Assembly (NCBI RefSeq): GCF_013409745.1
Contig: NZ_JACCBH010000001.1
Location: forward strand, 682,001 to 746,000
Length of the DNA: 64,000 bases
From: Microbacterium pseudoresistens
GTDB taxonomy: Bacteria; Actinomycetota; Actinomycetes; Actinomycetales; Microbacteriaceae
Reading direction: 5' to 3'
Positions 8,448 to 18,752 of the stretch are shown piece by piece; within the stretch, counting starts at the first letter, position 1; every line of letters begins with the position of its first letter. The notes under the pieces are model-generated. The model saw only the letters and a program-made list of their open reading frames with translations. It searched no databases and was not told the DNA's origin. Both the position numbers and the translations under genes were made by a program.

Positions 8448-9806
8448 TCAACTCACCATCGCATTCGGGAGGAACAGGACGATGTCAGGCACCATCATGA
8501 TCAGGATCACGAAGGCCACATCCGCGAGGAGGAAGGGAAGAACTCCGCGGAAGGCGTCCTCCGCACGCACCCCTGGAACGCTCGACGCGATGACGAACGC
8601 GTTCATTCCCACCGGCGGGGTCACCATACCGATCTCGATGAGCTTGATCGCAAGGATCCCGAAGACGATCGGGTTGTACCCGAGCGCCTCCACAACGGGG
8701 AAGACGACGGGGATGAACACGAGAATGATCGAGATCGAGTCGAGGAACATCCCCAGCGGCACCATGATCAGCAACAGCACGACGACCAGCGTCCAGCCCG
8801 GCACCGGCAGGGATCCGGCCCACTCCGCGAACGCCGCCGGAACCCCGAGCCGCACCATCAGGAAGGTCAGGAGAGCTCCGCCGACGACAATGAGGAACAC
8901 GGAGCTCGTGAGCCGGGTGGACTCCAGCAGCGCGCCTCCCAAAGCGCGCAGCCTCGGGCTCCCGTCCCGCTGACCTGTGAACAGCAGCAGCAGGACGGCG
9001 GCGAATGCGCCGATCGCTCCCGCCTCCGTCGCCGTGTAGACGCCGGAGTAGACCCCGACGATCACTATGCCGAACAGGACGGCGACTTTGACGACGCTCC
9101 AGTACTTCTTGTTGTCCCACGCCGGCGCGATGGCAACGGGTGGAGACGTCGGGGATGAACGCGCGGCACGTGAGGCGCCTCCTGCGAGTTCGGGACGCCT
9201 GGTCGCGAGGATGATCGCGACCAGAGCATAGAGAATCGCGGAAACGATGCCGGGAACCACCCCCGCGATCAGCAGCTGGCCGATGGATGTGCCGGTCACG
9301 ATGCCGTAGAGCACCAGTGCGACGCTCGGTGGGATCATAATGCCAAGCGTTCCGGCGATGGCGACCGAGCCCGCCGCGAAACGCACGTCGTAGCCATGCG
9401 AGCGCATCTCCTCGATCGCGGTCTTTCCGATCGAAGCCACCGTGGCCACGCTCGAACCGGTGATCGCCGCGAAGCCTGCAGAGGCGCTGATACCGGCGAT
9501 CGCGAGTCCTCCCGGCAGCTTCTTCGTGTGGCGCTCGATCACATCGAACAGGTCACCGGCGAGCCCCGCTCGAGCGGCAAACGCCCCCATCAGCACAAAC
9601 AGAGGAATCACCGCGAGCGCATAGTCGGCAGTCGATCCGAATGCCGAAGAGCCCAGGGCACGCTCGGCGATCCCCATGCCCGACGCCACTGCAAGGCCGA
9701 TCGCGGACGTGCCGATCAGGGCGAATGCCACCGGCACCCGCAAACAGATCAGGATGATCAGCAAGATCACCGCTCCCAGGAAGACGGCGAAGGCTGCCGC
9801 GCTCAT
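8448..9806 (-). CDS. TRAP transporter large permease (DctM type)
   Basis: Large membrane subunit of the TRAP transporter, 452 residues with about twelve hydrophobic segments, which carries the substrate using the ion gradient. Recognisable family segments are RVPVAFALIGTSAIGL near the N-terminus, GIMIPPSVALVLYGIVTGTS in the middle, and the C-terminal IEIGMVTPPVGMNAFV. The start is ATG 9806; open frame upstream of it lacks family sequence. It sits between dctP (31 bases upstream) and dctQ. Confidence 0.94.
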   Translation of the reverse strand: MSAAAFAVFLGAVILLIILICLRVPVAFALIGTSAIGLAVASGMGIAERALGSSAFGSTADYALAVIPLFVLMGAFAARAGLAGDLFDVIERHTKKLPGGLAIAGISASAGFAAITGSSVATVASIGKTAIEEMRSHGYDVRFAAGSVAIAGTLGIMIPPSVALVLYGIVTGTSIGQLLIAGVVPGIVSAILYALVAIILATRRPELAGGASRAARSSPTSPPVAIAPAWDNKKYWSVVKVAVLFGIVIVGVYSGVYTATEAGAIGAFAAVLLLLFTGQRDGSPRLRALGGALLESTRLTSSVFLIVVGGALLTFLMVRLGVPAAFAEWAGSLPVPGWTLVVVLLLIMVPLGMFLDSISIILVFIPVVFPVVEALGYNPIVFGILAIKLIEIGMVTPPVGMNAFVIASSVPGVRAEDAFRGVLPFLLADVAFVILIMMVPDIVLFLPNAMVS

Positions 9807-9837
9807 GCGCCGCCTGCCTGCAGCGTGCCTGAGGGGC

Positions 9838-10920
9838 TCAGAATCGGTCGGCGCACAGTTGGACTCCGTTCTCGGGCGCTTCGCCTTCCGCATCCGCAAG
9901 CGCAGCACGGTAGGAGTCCTCGAACTCTTCCGCCGCATCCCCCACACGATCACGCCAGGAGTCGAGGACGGTATCACCGAGCTTCTCGGCCCACGCGTCG
10001 ACGGCATCGTCGCTCCACATGTAGACCTCGCCTCCAGAGCTCTCGATAGAATCGCACGCCACTGCGTACGCCTCCTCCTCGAAGGTGAAGTACCGCTCGA
10101 CCGCGAGTGCGGCCTTGTCCGTCATGACGGTCTTGACCTCGTCTGAGAGACCCTCCCAGAGGTCGGCGTTGAGGGCGACGGGGTAGGTCGTCAGCAGGCC
10201 CTGGCGCGGGTTGCTGACGTAATCGGCGACCTCGTACAGACCCGCGGTGTCGACGGAGTCGAGAAGGATGCCCGAATACGAATCGACGACGCCACGGTCC
10301 AATGCCTCGTACAGCTCGTTGAAGACGATGGACACGGGGTTGGCGCCCACTGCCGCCAAGGTCGTGCTGAACGTCCCCGCTGCTCGGATCGAGCGGCCAC
10401 GGAGATCCTCCACGGATTCGATCATGGCATCCGATGAACCCAGCAGTGCGTCTCTGGCGGGAAGGAAGAAGAGGGGCATGACGTTGTTCGACGCATACTC
10501 GTGCGCGAAGGTGTCGGAGCTCTCGCTGAGCTCCGCGAAGGCGAGCATCGCCGCCCGAGGGTCCTCGACCAGATAGGGAACGCCCGAGATGGACGTCAGT
10601 GGCAGTTGGCTCTCGTAGTAGATCCCGGCCACAAGCCCCATGTCGGCGCGCCCCTCTCCGACGCCCTGCAGCGTGTCGTCTGCGGCGAGAAGACTGCCGT
10701 CATAGTTGAGGTTGAAGGCGACGGCGCCGTCCGTGGCCTCTGTAACGGCATCCGTCCACCACGCGACCGTCTGCGACAGCGACGAGCTCTTCGGCGTGTA
10801 CAGGGCAACCGTCAGTGTCTGCTTGTCCGCACTGCCGGAGACCACGCCTCCGCTGCAGCCAGTCGAGACCAGGGCGAGAGTGATGAGCCCCGCGGCGGGG
10901 GCAAGACGTCTCTTGTTCAT
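9838..10920 (-). CDS. TRAP transporter substrate-binding lipoprotein (DctP type)
   Basis: Extracytoplasmic solute receptor of 360 residues. The N-terminus is a lipoprotein signal (MNKRR, hydrophobic stretch, STGC with Cys22 as the acylation site), as needed for a receptor in a Gram-positive cell. The body has DctP features, including the LRGRSIRAAGTFSTTLAAVG region and VVDSYSGILLDSV. DctP proteins usually bind organic acids through a conserved arginine; the DUF4392 gene next to it suggests a D-glutamate or 5-oxoproline-like ligand, which is inference. Confidence 0.92.
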   Translation of the reverse strand: MNKRRLAPAAGLITLALVSTGCSGGVVSGSADKQTLTVALYTPKSSSLSQTVAWWTDAVTEATDGAVAFNLNYDGSLLAADDTLQGVGEGRADMGLVAGIYYESQLPLTSISGVPYLVEDPRAAMLAFAELSESSDTFAHEYASNNVMPLFFLPARDALLGSSDAMIESVEDLRGRSIRAAGTFSTTLAAVGANPVSIVFNELYEALDRGVVDSYSGILLDSVDTAGLYEVADYVSNPRQGLLTTYPVALNADLWEGLSDEVKTVMTDKAALAVERYFTFEEEAYAVACDSIESSGGEVYMWSDDAVDAWAEKLGDTVLDSWRDRVGDAAEEFEDSYRAALADAEGEAPENGVQLCADRF

Positions 10921-10959
10921 GTCGTGCTCCTTCTTGCGATCAGTGTCCAGTTCTTGCGG

Positions 10960-11982
10960 TCAGTGTCCGGGTGATTCGAGTGTCGTACTCGCCACAGCGA
11001 CGAGATCGTTGAGCATCTGCACGTAGGCCCGCTGCGTCAGGAGCGGGACGCCGTCGTCCGCGATCACAGGAACGCCGAGCACGCCGTCCAGCGCGCCGGC
11101 GTCGATGCAGGCCCGCAGCATTCGCTCGACCTCTGCGGGTGTGAGCATCGCACTGGCGACTCCCGTGAGATAGGAGACCATGGCGCCGAAGGCATAACCG
11201 CCCCAATCCGAGATCGCCGCGACCATGAACAGATCGGCGGGCACCGTCGTGGCGCTGCCGCCGCCGCACTGGCACAGGCATGTCCGCCCAGACGGCATGA
11301 TGTCCATGACCTCGTCATGAGCCACGCCGAACCCCGCTTCATTGCCGCCGTCGCCGATTCCGAATGTGAGGATGCCCCGCGAGGCTGCGCGGTCGAAGTA
11401 CTCATCCGGTTTGGTGTGGACCGCGTCGTAGTCAAGGCCAGTGGCGCCGTGGATTATGCCATGGATGTTCGGAGCGAGCTTCTCGATGGCGACGATAACG
11501 GCGGGCGAGAGCCTGTCCAGCACATCCTCCGCATGCAGGGCGGCGTCGACACGATCGATCGGGCTCTCCTCCCACGTGACGCAGTGTGCGAGGGGGTCTT
11601 CGTGCCGACCGCGAACGTTGAGGCCAGCAGCGCGGACGGTCGCGCGCAATGTGTCCTCGGCCCGCTTTTCCGTGAGGATAGTGACCTCAGCTCCCAGCCC
11701 GTAGTCGAGCGCCTTGGCGATGGCGACGGCACCGGGGATACCGTCCACCTCTGCGTTCGGTAGAGCGGGCGGGCCGCCGGCACCGGCGAGGATCACAACG
11801 GAGTCCCCCGGACGCACCGTGTCGACGATCCGGCTTGCTGCGAGCGACACCAGCGGACTGTCGTACTTCGCGCGTACCGCGTCGTAGAGCTGGTGGATCA
11901 CACCGCGCGCCAGATTGCTCTGTGCGGGGCGCATCTCCACCGTCGCGAGGCGATCGATGTATTCGCCGATGATATGCACCAT
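10960..11982 (-). CDS. DUF4392 protein, D-glutamate cyclase-like
   Basis: The 340-residue protein matches the DUF4392 domain, which in the mammalian enzyme DGLUCY converts D-glutamate to 5-oxo-D-proline. Conserved blocks seen are VDGIPGAVAIAKAL (about residues 80-93), VAIEKLAPNIHG, GIGDGGNEAGFG (about residues 216-227) and SDWGGYAFGAMVSYL. It stands alone here; the animal protein carries extra N-terminal domains. It is the first gene of a four-gene operon with a complete TRAP transporter, so it probably acts on the imported compound. ATG 11982 has GGA six bases upstream. Substrate identity is inferred from the family, not proven. Confidence 0.82.
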   Translation of the reverse strand: MVHIIGEYIDRLATVEMRPAQSNLARGVIHQLYDAVRAKYDSPLVSLAASRIVDTVRPGDSVVILAGAGGPPALPNAEVDGIPGAVAIAKALDYGLGAEVTILTEKRAEDTLRATVRAAGLNVRGRHEDPLAHCVTWEESPIDRVDAALHAEDVLDRLSPAVIVAIEKLAPNIHGIIHGATGLDYDAVHTKPDEYFDRAASRGILTFGIGDGGNEAGFGVAHDEVMDIMPSGRTCLCQCGGGSATTVPADLFMVAAISDWGGYAFGAMVSYLTGVASAMLTPAEVERMLRACIDAGALDGVLGVPVIADDGVPLLTQRAYVQMLNDLVAVASTTLESPGH

Positions 11983-12025
11983 TCATCTTCCGTTCTTCAT
12001 TGAAGCCTGGACTCATTCGAGATCT

Positions 12026-12059
12026 ATTAGACAACGTATCCTGTACATATACAACGTAT
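12026..12059 (-). promoter_or_regulatory. Promoter and candidate operator of the DUF4392-TRAP operon
   Basis: On the plus strand ACAACGTAT occurs twice (12031-12039 and 12051-12059), 20 bases apart, which puts both on one face of the helix. ATACAACGTAT (12049-12059) is a near-palindrome ATAC-N3-GTAT. On the minus strand TTGTAT, 17 bases and TCTAAT give a possible sigma-70-like promoter that overlaps the repeats. Confidence 0.5.
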
Positions 12060-12247
12060 ACTCACGATCCGGTAACGACGGCGGAGTCTCCACCCTGACT
12101 CGCCTCGATGTGTTCTATGCAGCGCGATCCGCCTCAACTCCCGTACGGGACGGTTCAAGCCGCCCCGGATCTGTGCACGACGCGTCGGATGCGGCCAGCC
12201 CGCTCGAGAAGCAGGGTGATGTCGGCGACCGCCGATAGCCTGATCCC

Positions 12248-13615
12248 ATGGCCACACGTCGTCCCGCACCCGCCGCATTCGTCTGCACGGAGTGCGGCTG
12301 GACGGCGGCGAAATGGGTGGGCCGATGCGGCGAGTGCCAGCAGTGGGGCACCGTGCAGGAGCAGGCCGCGCAGACCGGCATCGTACGGCGCGTCTCGCCC
12401 ATCGCGCCCGAGCAGGGCCGCGGTGCGCGGCCGATCACGGCGTTCACCACGCAGGAGAGCCCGCGGCGCACGAGCGGGGTGGGCGAGTTCGACCGCGTGC
12501 TCGGCGGCGGCGTCGTGCCGGGGGCTGCCATCCTGCTCAGCGGCGAGCCCGGCGTCGGCAAGTCGACCCTGCTGCTCGAGGTGGCGTCCGCGGCTGCGCG
12601 CTCCGGGCGGCGCGTGCTGTACGCCAGCGCCGAGGAGTCCACGGCGCAGGTGCGGCTGCGCGCCGAGCGCACCGGCGCGCTGCACGACCAGCTGTATCTG
12701 GCCAGCGAGACGGATCTCGCCACGATCCTCGGCCACATCGACGAGGTGCGACCCGAGCTCGTGATCGTCGACTCCGTGCAGACGGTGTCGTCGTCGCTGT
12801 CCGACGGGGCGGCCGGGCAGCCCGCGCAGGTGCGCGAGGTCGCCTCGACGCTCATCCGCATCGCCAAAGAGCGCGACCTGCCGATCGTCATCGTCGGGCA
12901 CGTGACGAAGGACGGCCAGGTGGCGGGCCCGCGCATCCTGGAGCATCTGGTGGATGTCGTCTGCCATTTCGAGGGCGACCGGCAGACGTCGCTGCGCTTC
13001 ATCCGTGCACTGAAGAACCGCTTCGGCCCCACAGACGAGGTCGGCTGTTTCGAGATGACCGGCTCCGGCATCGCCGAGGTGCCCGATCCGAGCAGCCTGT
13101 TCCTCTCCCGCGGCGCGCCGGAGCCCGGCACGTGCGTGGCGATCGCGCTGGAGGGGCGTCGCGCCCTGCCCGTGGAGGTGCAGGCGCTCACGATCGCGAC
13201 GCCCGCCCCGAACCCGCGGCGCGTGGTGAACGGTCTCGACGCCTCACGGGTGGCGATGGTGCTCGCCGTGCTCGAGAAGCGAGCCGGCATCAAGACCAGC
13301 GACCACGACGTGTACGTGTCGACCGTGGGCGGGGTGCGCTTCACCGAACCGGCGGCAGACCTGGCGATCGCGATCGCCGTGGCGGGCACGCTGCGCGGCG
13401 ACGCCGTGCCGCGCACTCTCGCCGCCGTCGGGGAGCTGAGCCTGGCGGGCGAGATCCGTCCCGTGACGCAGGCCGCCCAACGCCGGGCAGAGGCCGCACG
13501 CCTCGGCTATGCGCACGTGGTCGACGACCGCTCCGCCACGCTGCGCGGTGCACTGGACGACGTGCGCGCGCACCGGATCCAGACTCCGCCCGGCGCCGAC
13601 GTCCCCGACTTCTGA
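12248..13615 (+). CDS. radA: DNA repair protein RadA (Sms)
   Basis: Hexameric DnaB-like helicase that processes recombination intermediates. The 455 residues contain a C4 zinc finger (Cys13, 16, 27, 30), Walker A GEPGVGKST near residue 100, the RadA-specific KNRFG motif (about residue 255) and a C-terminal Lon-protease-like domain that lacks the protease dyad in this family. TAGCCT at 12236-12241 is six bases before the ATG, so the transcript is probably leaderless. The preceding 180 bases hold no other clear gene. Confidence 0.97.
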   Translation: MATRRPAPAAFVCTECGWTAAKWVGRCGECQQWGTVQEQAAQTGIVRRVSPIAPEQGRGARPITAFTTQESPRRTSGVGEFDRVLGGGVVPGAAILLSGEPGVGKSTLLLEVASAAARSGRRVLYASAEESTAQVRLRAERTGALHDQLYLASETDLATILGHIDEVRPELVIVDSVQTVSSSLSDGAAGQPAQVREVASTLIRIAKERDLPIVIVGHVTKDGQVAGPRILEHLVDVVCHFEGDRQTSLRFIRALKNRFGPTDEVGCFEMTGSGIAEVPDPSSLFLSRGAPEPGTCVAIALEGRRALPVEVQALTIATPAPNPRRVVNGLDASRVAMVLAVLEKRAGIKTSDHDVYVSTVGGVRFTEPAADLAIAIAVAGTLRGDAVPRTLAAVGELSLAGEIRPVTQAAQRRAEAARLGYAHVVDDRSATLRGALDDVRAHRIQTPPGADVPDF

Positions 13616-13636
13616 GTCACATCCCCGACGTCAAAA

Positions 13637-14056
13637 TCACAGTTCCAACGCCTGCAGCAGTTCCTCGGGCGGTGCCTGCATCGGATGCGGGCCGGCGATG
13701 TCGAGGAATACGGTCGTGATCGTCTCGCGGTGCGTGGCGAGAAAGGCGCGCAGCCAGGCGGGCGAGTAGATGCCCACGCCCGGGGGAAGGTTCTCCGGCT
13801 TGTTCTTCGCGTCGCTGAACAGCAGCAGCGCCACATCCCCGGTCTTCGGGTCTCGGTACGTCCACACCTCGCCGCCGTCGAGCGGATTGTCGCGGGCGCC
13901 GGGGCGGATCAGCGGGACGACGGTGTTGCCGTTGCGCAGTGCGAGCGCGACCGCGGCCATGTCCTGATGCTCGAGCGCCAGGGCCAGCGCCTCGGAACGG
14001 AACTCCTCCGGTGCAGGGGCCTTCTTCTTCGCGCGCTTCGCGTTCTTGGATGCCAC
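13637..14056 (-). CDS. SseB-like small protein
   Basis: 139-residue protein with a Lys/Arg-rich N-terminus (KNAKRAKKKAP) and an alpha/beta body. The pattern LRNGNTVVPLI, DVALLLFSDAKN and the terminal VFLDIAGPHPM resembles the SseB N-terminal domain (PF07179), found in many small actinobacterial proteins of unknown role. GTG 14056 lies six bases after TAAGCT, a leaderless arrangement. It is convergent with radA, ending 21 bases from it. Family assignment is tentative. Confidence 0.55.
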   Translation of the reverse strand: MASKNAKRAKKKAPAPEEFRSEALALALEHQDMAAVALALRNGNTVVPLIRPGARDNPLDGGEVWTYRDPKTGDVALLLFSDAKNKPENLPPGVGIYSPAWLRAFLATHRETITTVFLDIAGPHPMQAPPEELLQALEL

Positions 14057-14071
14057 GTCACAAGCTTAGGA

Positions 14072-14120
14072 GGATCCTCTCGGGCCGCGACCATGGGGAC
14101 GACGCGACTCGAGAGGATCC
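14072..14120. promoter_or_regulatory. 11-bp perfect inverted repeat upstream of the SseB-like gene
   Basis: GGATCCTCTCG (14072-14082) and CGAGAGGATCC (14110-14120) are perfect complements separated by 27 bases. The near arm is just upstream of the putative -10 (TAAGCT) of the minus-strand gene. It could be a pair of operator half-sites or a stem. Confidence 0.45.
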
Positions 14121-14231
14121 CGGGAGCCCGCAGACGGGTGTCGACGCGTTGGGGACACGGGGAATCGACGCCACTGGGGATGGGCTTCCGTCTGTTGCAC
14201 GGGCTCGCCAGACAGCGTAACCCCAATTCGC

Positions 14232-14915
14232 TCAATTCAGGATGAACGCGGCCGTCTCGGCGCTTTCGAATCCGCCGATCTGCACGGCGAGATGGTAGGT
14301 CGCCCCGCCGCCGGGGGCCTGCTGCCGATCGGTGGCCGCGCACGCCTCCACGCTGGAGCGCGTGCGGTCCCAGGCGACGGGCACGGAGCTGGTGACCGTG
14401 GATCCTGCGGCGAGCGTCACGATCATGGAGCTCGGATTCTGCTGGCAGTCGGTCGAACGCCACCAGACATCCGATCCGCTCGTGACGGTGAACACCTGAG
14501 TGGCCGTCCCGACGTCGAGCGTGCAGTCGGCGCCGCTCTTGTTGGTCAGCGAGATGGACAGCTGCGGCATCGTGCCCGGGTCGTACGCGTCGGCATCGGT
14601 CACGGCCTGGACCGTGACGTCGGCGGCGGTGCACGCGGCGCCCTCCGCGGCCGTCTCGGTCGGGGCGGGCGAGACGGGCGCCTCCGGCGGCGCGCTCTCC
14701 TCCGGCGCGCTCTCGTCCGGCGGCGGAGTGCTGGCCGACGGCGACGGCGCGGCCGATGAGACCGTCGGCGAGGGCGCCGGCGCCGCATCCGACGCCCATG
14801 AGCGCGCGATGAGGATCCATACGAGCACGATGAGGGCGATGAGCACGACGATGAGCCCGCCGAAGACGACGATGCGTCGCCGGCGGTAGACGGCGGCGGA
14901 CTGTCGGGGGCTCAT
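14232..14915 (-). CDS. Membrane-anchored extracytoplasmic protein, function unknown
   Basis: 227 residues: a short basic N-terminus, one membrane segment (about residues 16-38, IVVFGGLIVVLIALIVLVW), a long Pro/Ser/Glu-rich wall-spanning linker (about 45-90), then a beta-rich outer domain with four cysteines (contexts AACTA, ADCTL, TDCQQ, EACAA) that could form two disulfides. The domain recalls DUF4232-type secreted actinobacterial proteins. TAACCT lies seven bases before the ATG. No partner is obvious nearby. Confidence 0.75.
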   Translation of the reverse strand: MSPRQSAAVYRRRRIVVFGGLIVVLIALIVLVWILIARSWASDAAPAPSPTVSSAAPSPSASTPPPDESAPEESAPPEAPVSPAPTETAAEGAACTAADVTVQAVTDADAYDPGTMPQLSISLTNKSGADCTLDVGTATQVFTVTSGSDVWWRSTDCQQNPSSMIVTLAAGSTVTSSVPVAWDRTRSSVEACAATDRQQAPGGGATYHLAVQIGGFESAETAAFILN

Positions 14916-14925
14916 GGCTTCCAGG

Positions 14926-15429
14926 TTAGATCAGCTGCTTGAGCATCCTGGTGTTGCCGAGCGTGTTCGGCTTCACGTGCGCGAGGTCGAGGAACTCGGC
15001 CACGCCCTCGTCACCACTGCGCAGGAGCTGCGTGTACACATCCGGGTCGACGACGTGCTCACCGATGGGCGCGAATCCGCGGCGGGTGAAGAACGGCACC
15101 TCGAAGGTGAGGCAGAACAGCCGGGTGAGCCCGAGCGCCAGCGCGTTCTGCTCCAGGCGCTCGACGATCCCGCGACCGACGCCGTGGTGCAGCCAGTCCT
15201 CGCGCACCACCAGAGTGCGCACCTCGCCCAGGTCTTCCCACATGACGTGCAGGGCGCCGCATCCGATCACCTCGCCATCGATCTCGGCGACGACGAACTC
15301 TTGCACTGCGCCGAACAGCACGGCGAGGTCTTTGCCGAGCAGGATGCGTCGCTCCACCAGCGGCTCCAGCAACGCGGAGACGGCGTGGATGTCGGCGGCG
15401 CGTGCCGGGCGGAAGGTGATCTCGCTCAC
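14926..15429 (-). CDS. argA: Amino-acid N-acetyltransferase (ArgA type, GNAT fold)
   Basis: Stand-alone GNAT domain of 167 residues, matching the short actinobacterial ArgA that acetylates glutamate in the first step of arginine synthesis. Visible are the ILLGKD substrate segment, the acetyl-CoA loop region VREDWLHHGVGRGIVERLE (about residues 76-94) and LFCLTFEVPFFTRRGF. The C-terminal NTRMLKQL tail is typical of this group. GTG 15429 is six bases after TAGTCT, so it is probably leaderless. A related N-acetyltransferase role is possible. Confidence 0.8.
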   Translation of the reverse strand: MSEITFRPARAADIHAVSALLEPLVERRILLGKDLAVLFGAVQEFVVAEIDGEVIGCGALHVMWEDLGEVRTLVVREDWLHHGVGRGIVERLEQNALALGLTRLFCLTFEVPFFTRRGFAPIGEHVVDPDVYTQLLRSGDEGVAEFLDLAHVKPNTLGNTRMLKQLI

Positions 15430-15485
15430 CCGTCAAGACTAGAACCTCATCGCTCCCGGGCTCCTGAAGGGTCTACAGTTCGCGT

Positions 15486-15824
15486 ATGAGCGTCCCGTAC
15501 CTCGTGCTGGCGATCGTCACGCTGATCAGCACGGTTCCGAGCCTGTACTTCTCGGCGGCAGAGATCCGCAGCGACGATCCGGCCGTGCGCCGTGTCGCCT
15601 GGTACACGACCGCCCGCAGCGCAGCACTGTTCGTGCTGGCCGTGGTGGCGCTCTGCGGACGGTTCGACGGATGGCTGCTCGCCATCGCCGTCGCCATGAT
15701 CATCGTGCAGGCCGCCGACGGGGTGATCGCGCTGCGCGGCGGCAAGGCTGTCATGTACATCGGCCCGTTCGCCACAGCCGCGGTCACCGCGGCCGCACTG
15801 GTCTGGTTCGTCACTGCGGGGTGA
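15486..15824 (+). CDS. Small four-helix membrane protein, function unknown
   Basis: 112 residues with four hydrophobic segments (about 5-24, 42-60, 62-82, 90-108) and little else. ATG 15486 is six bases after TACAGT, a leaderless arrangement. It is divergent from argA and runs into a strong terminator shared with clpC. No confident family. Confidence 0.75.
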   Translation: MSVPYLVLAIVTLISTVPSLYFSAAEIRSDDPAVRRVAWYTTARSAALFVLAVVALCGRFDGWLLAIAVAMIIVQAADGVIALRGGKAVMYIGPFATAAVTAAALVWFVTAG

Positions 15825-15830
15825 ACATGA

Positions 15831-15869
15831 AAGACCCCGCGATCCGCCCGAAGGGAATCGCGGGGTCTT
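15831..15869. terminator. Bidirectional intrinsic terminator
   Basis: AAGACCCCGCGAT (15831-15843) pairs perfectly with ATCGCGGGGTCTT (15857-15869) across a 13-base loop. It lies between the convergent ends of the small membrane protein gene and clpC and can serve both strands. Confidence 0.85.
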
Positions 15870-15875
15870 CTCGGC

Positions 15876-18404
<2,529 letters not shown>

Positions 18405-18553
18405 CTCACTCCTCTTTCGCGCGTCAGCTGAATACGGCGAAGGCACTTCCGTGCCGGTACATCGAGCGTAACGAGCACCACGGCGACGGATGGCCGTGTT
18501 CGCCGTCGGCATATCCGGTTCCTCGCCGAGGCTCCGCCCCTGCTCGTTACCGG

Positions 18554-18620
18554 GTTTGGGGCGCATTCTCCCGTTTGGGGCGCACCCCATCCGCCCCGGA
18601 CGGGAGAACCTGCCCCAAAC
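18554..18620. repeat. 67-bp inverted-repeat element, copy 1
   Basis: Two 29-bp arms flank a 9-base centre. Each arm is itself a pair of GTTTGGGGCG-like decamers about 19 bases apart, and the arms match at nearly all positions. An element of the same length and design is at 40894-40960. Confidence 0.8.
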
Positions 18621-18632
18621 CGGTGGATGCTG

Positions 18633-18730
18633 TTGACAGGGTTATCGACAGTCATTATGTTAACGACAGTCGATGCATCGAATATCGATAACACGTCGAA
18701 TATCGGTAACGCATCAAACACCGAGAACGC
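18633..18730 (+). promoter_or_regulatory. Consensus promoter followed by 18-bp phased repeats
   Basis: TTGACA (18633-18638), 17 bases, TATGTT (18656-18661). Overlapping and following it are five 18-base units from 18641: units 1-2 share CGACAGTC, units 3-5 share TCRAAYAYCGRKAAC (18678-18692, 18696-18710, 18714-18728). They end just before the GGAGGAG ribosome-binding site and may bind the XRE partner encoded downstream. Confidence 0.6.
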
Positions 18731-18752
18731 AGAGCCGAGTGGAGGAGAAGCG

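Larger units (their letters stand above)
18405..18752. other. Long divergent intergenic region between clpC and the DUF2975 gene
   Basis: These 348 bases contain, from left to right, the clpC leader and promoter area, a 67-bp inverted-repeat element (18554-18620), a canonical promoter for the rightward gene (18633-18661) and an array of 18-bp phased repeats (18641-18730). No gene is supported here. Confidence 0.7.

Noticed and set aside
10960..11982. Proline racemase or another amino-acid racemase for the DUF4392 gene
   Set aside because: The GIGDGGNE and SDWGGYA blocks match DUF4392/D-glutamate cyclase and no racemase cysteine motif is present.
12060..12247. A tRNA or small RNA between the TRAP operon and radA
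   Set aside because: No cloverleaf or stable terminator could be drawn; only a short CCCGTACGGG palindrome is seen.
18499..18513. A ClgR box upstream of clpC
   Set aside because: GTTCGCCGTCGGCAT matches only one half of a ClgR-like palindrome, so it is not listed as a site.
18627..18752. A longer N-terminus for the DUF2975 protein through the SNxxNx repeats
   Set aside because: The upstream ATG overlaps the -10 box, while ATG 18753 has a perfect ribosome-binding site; the repeats are more likely regulatory DNA.
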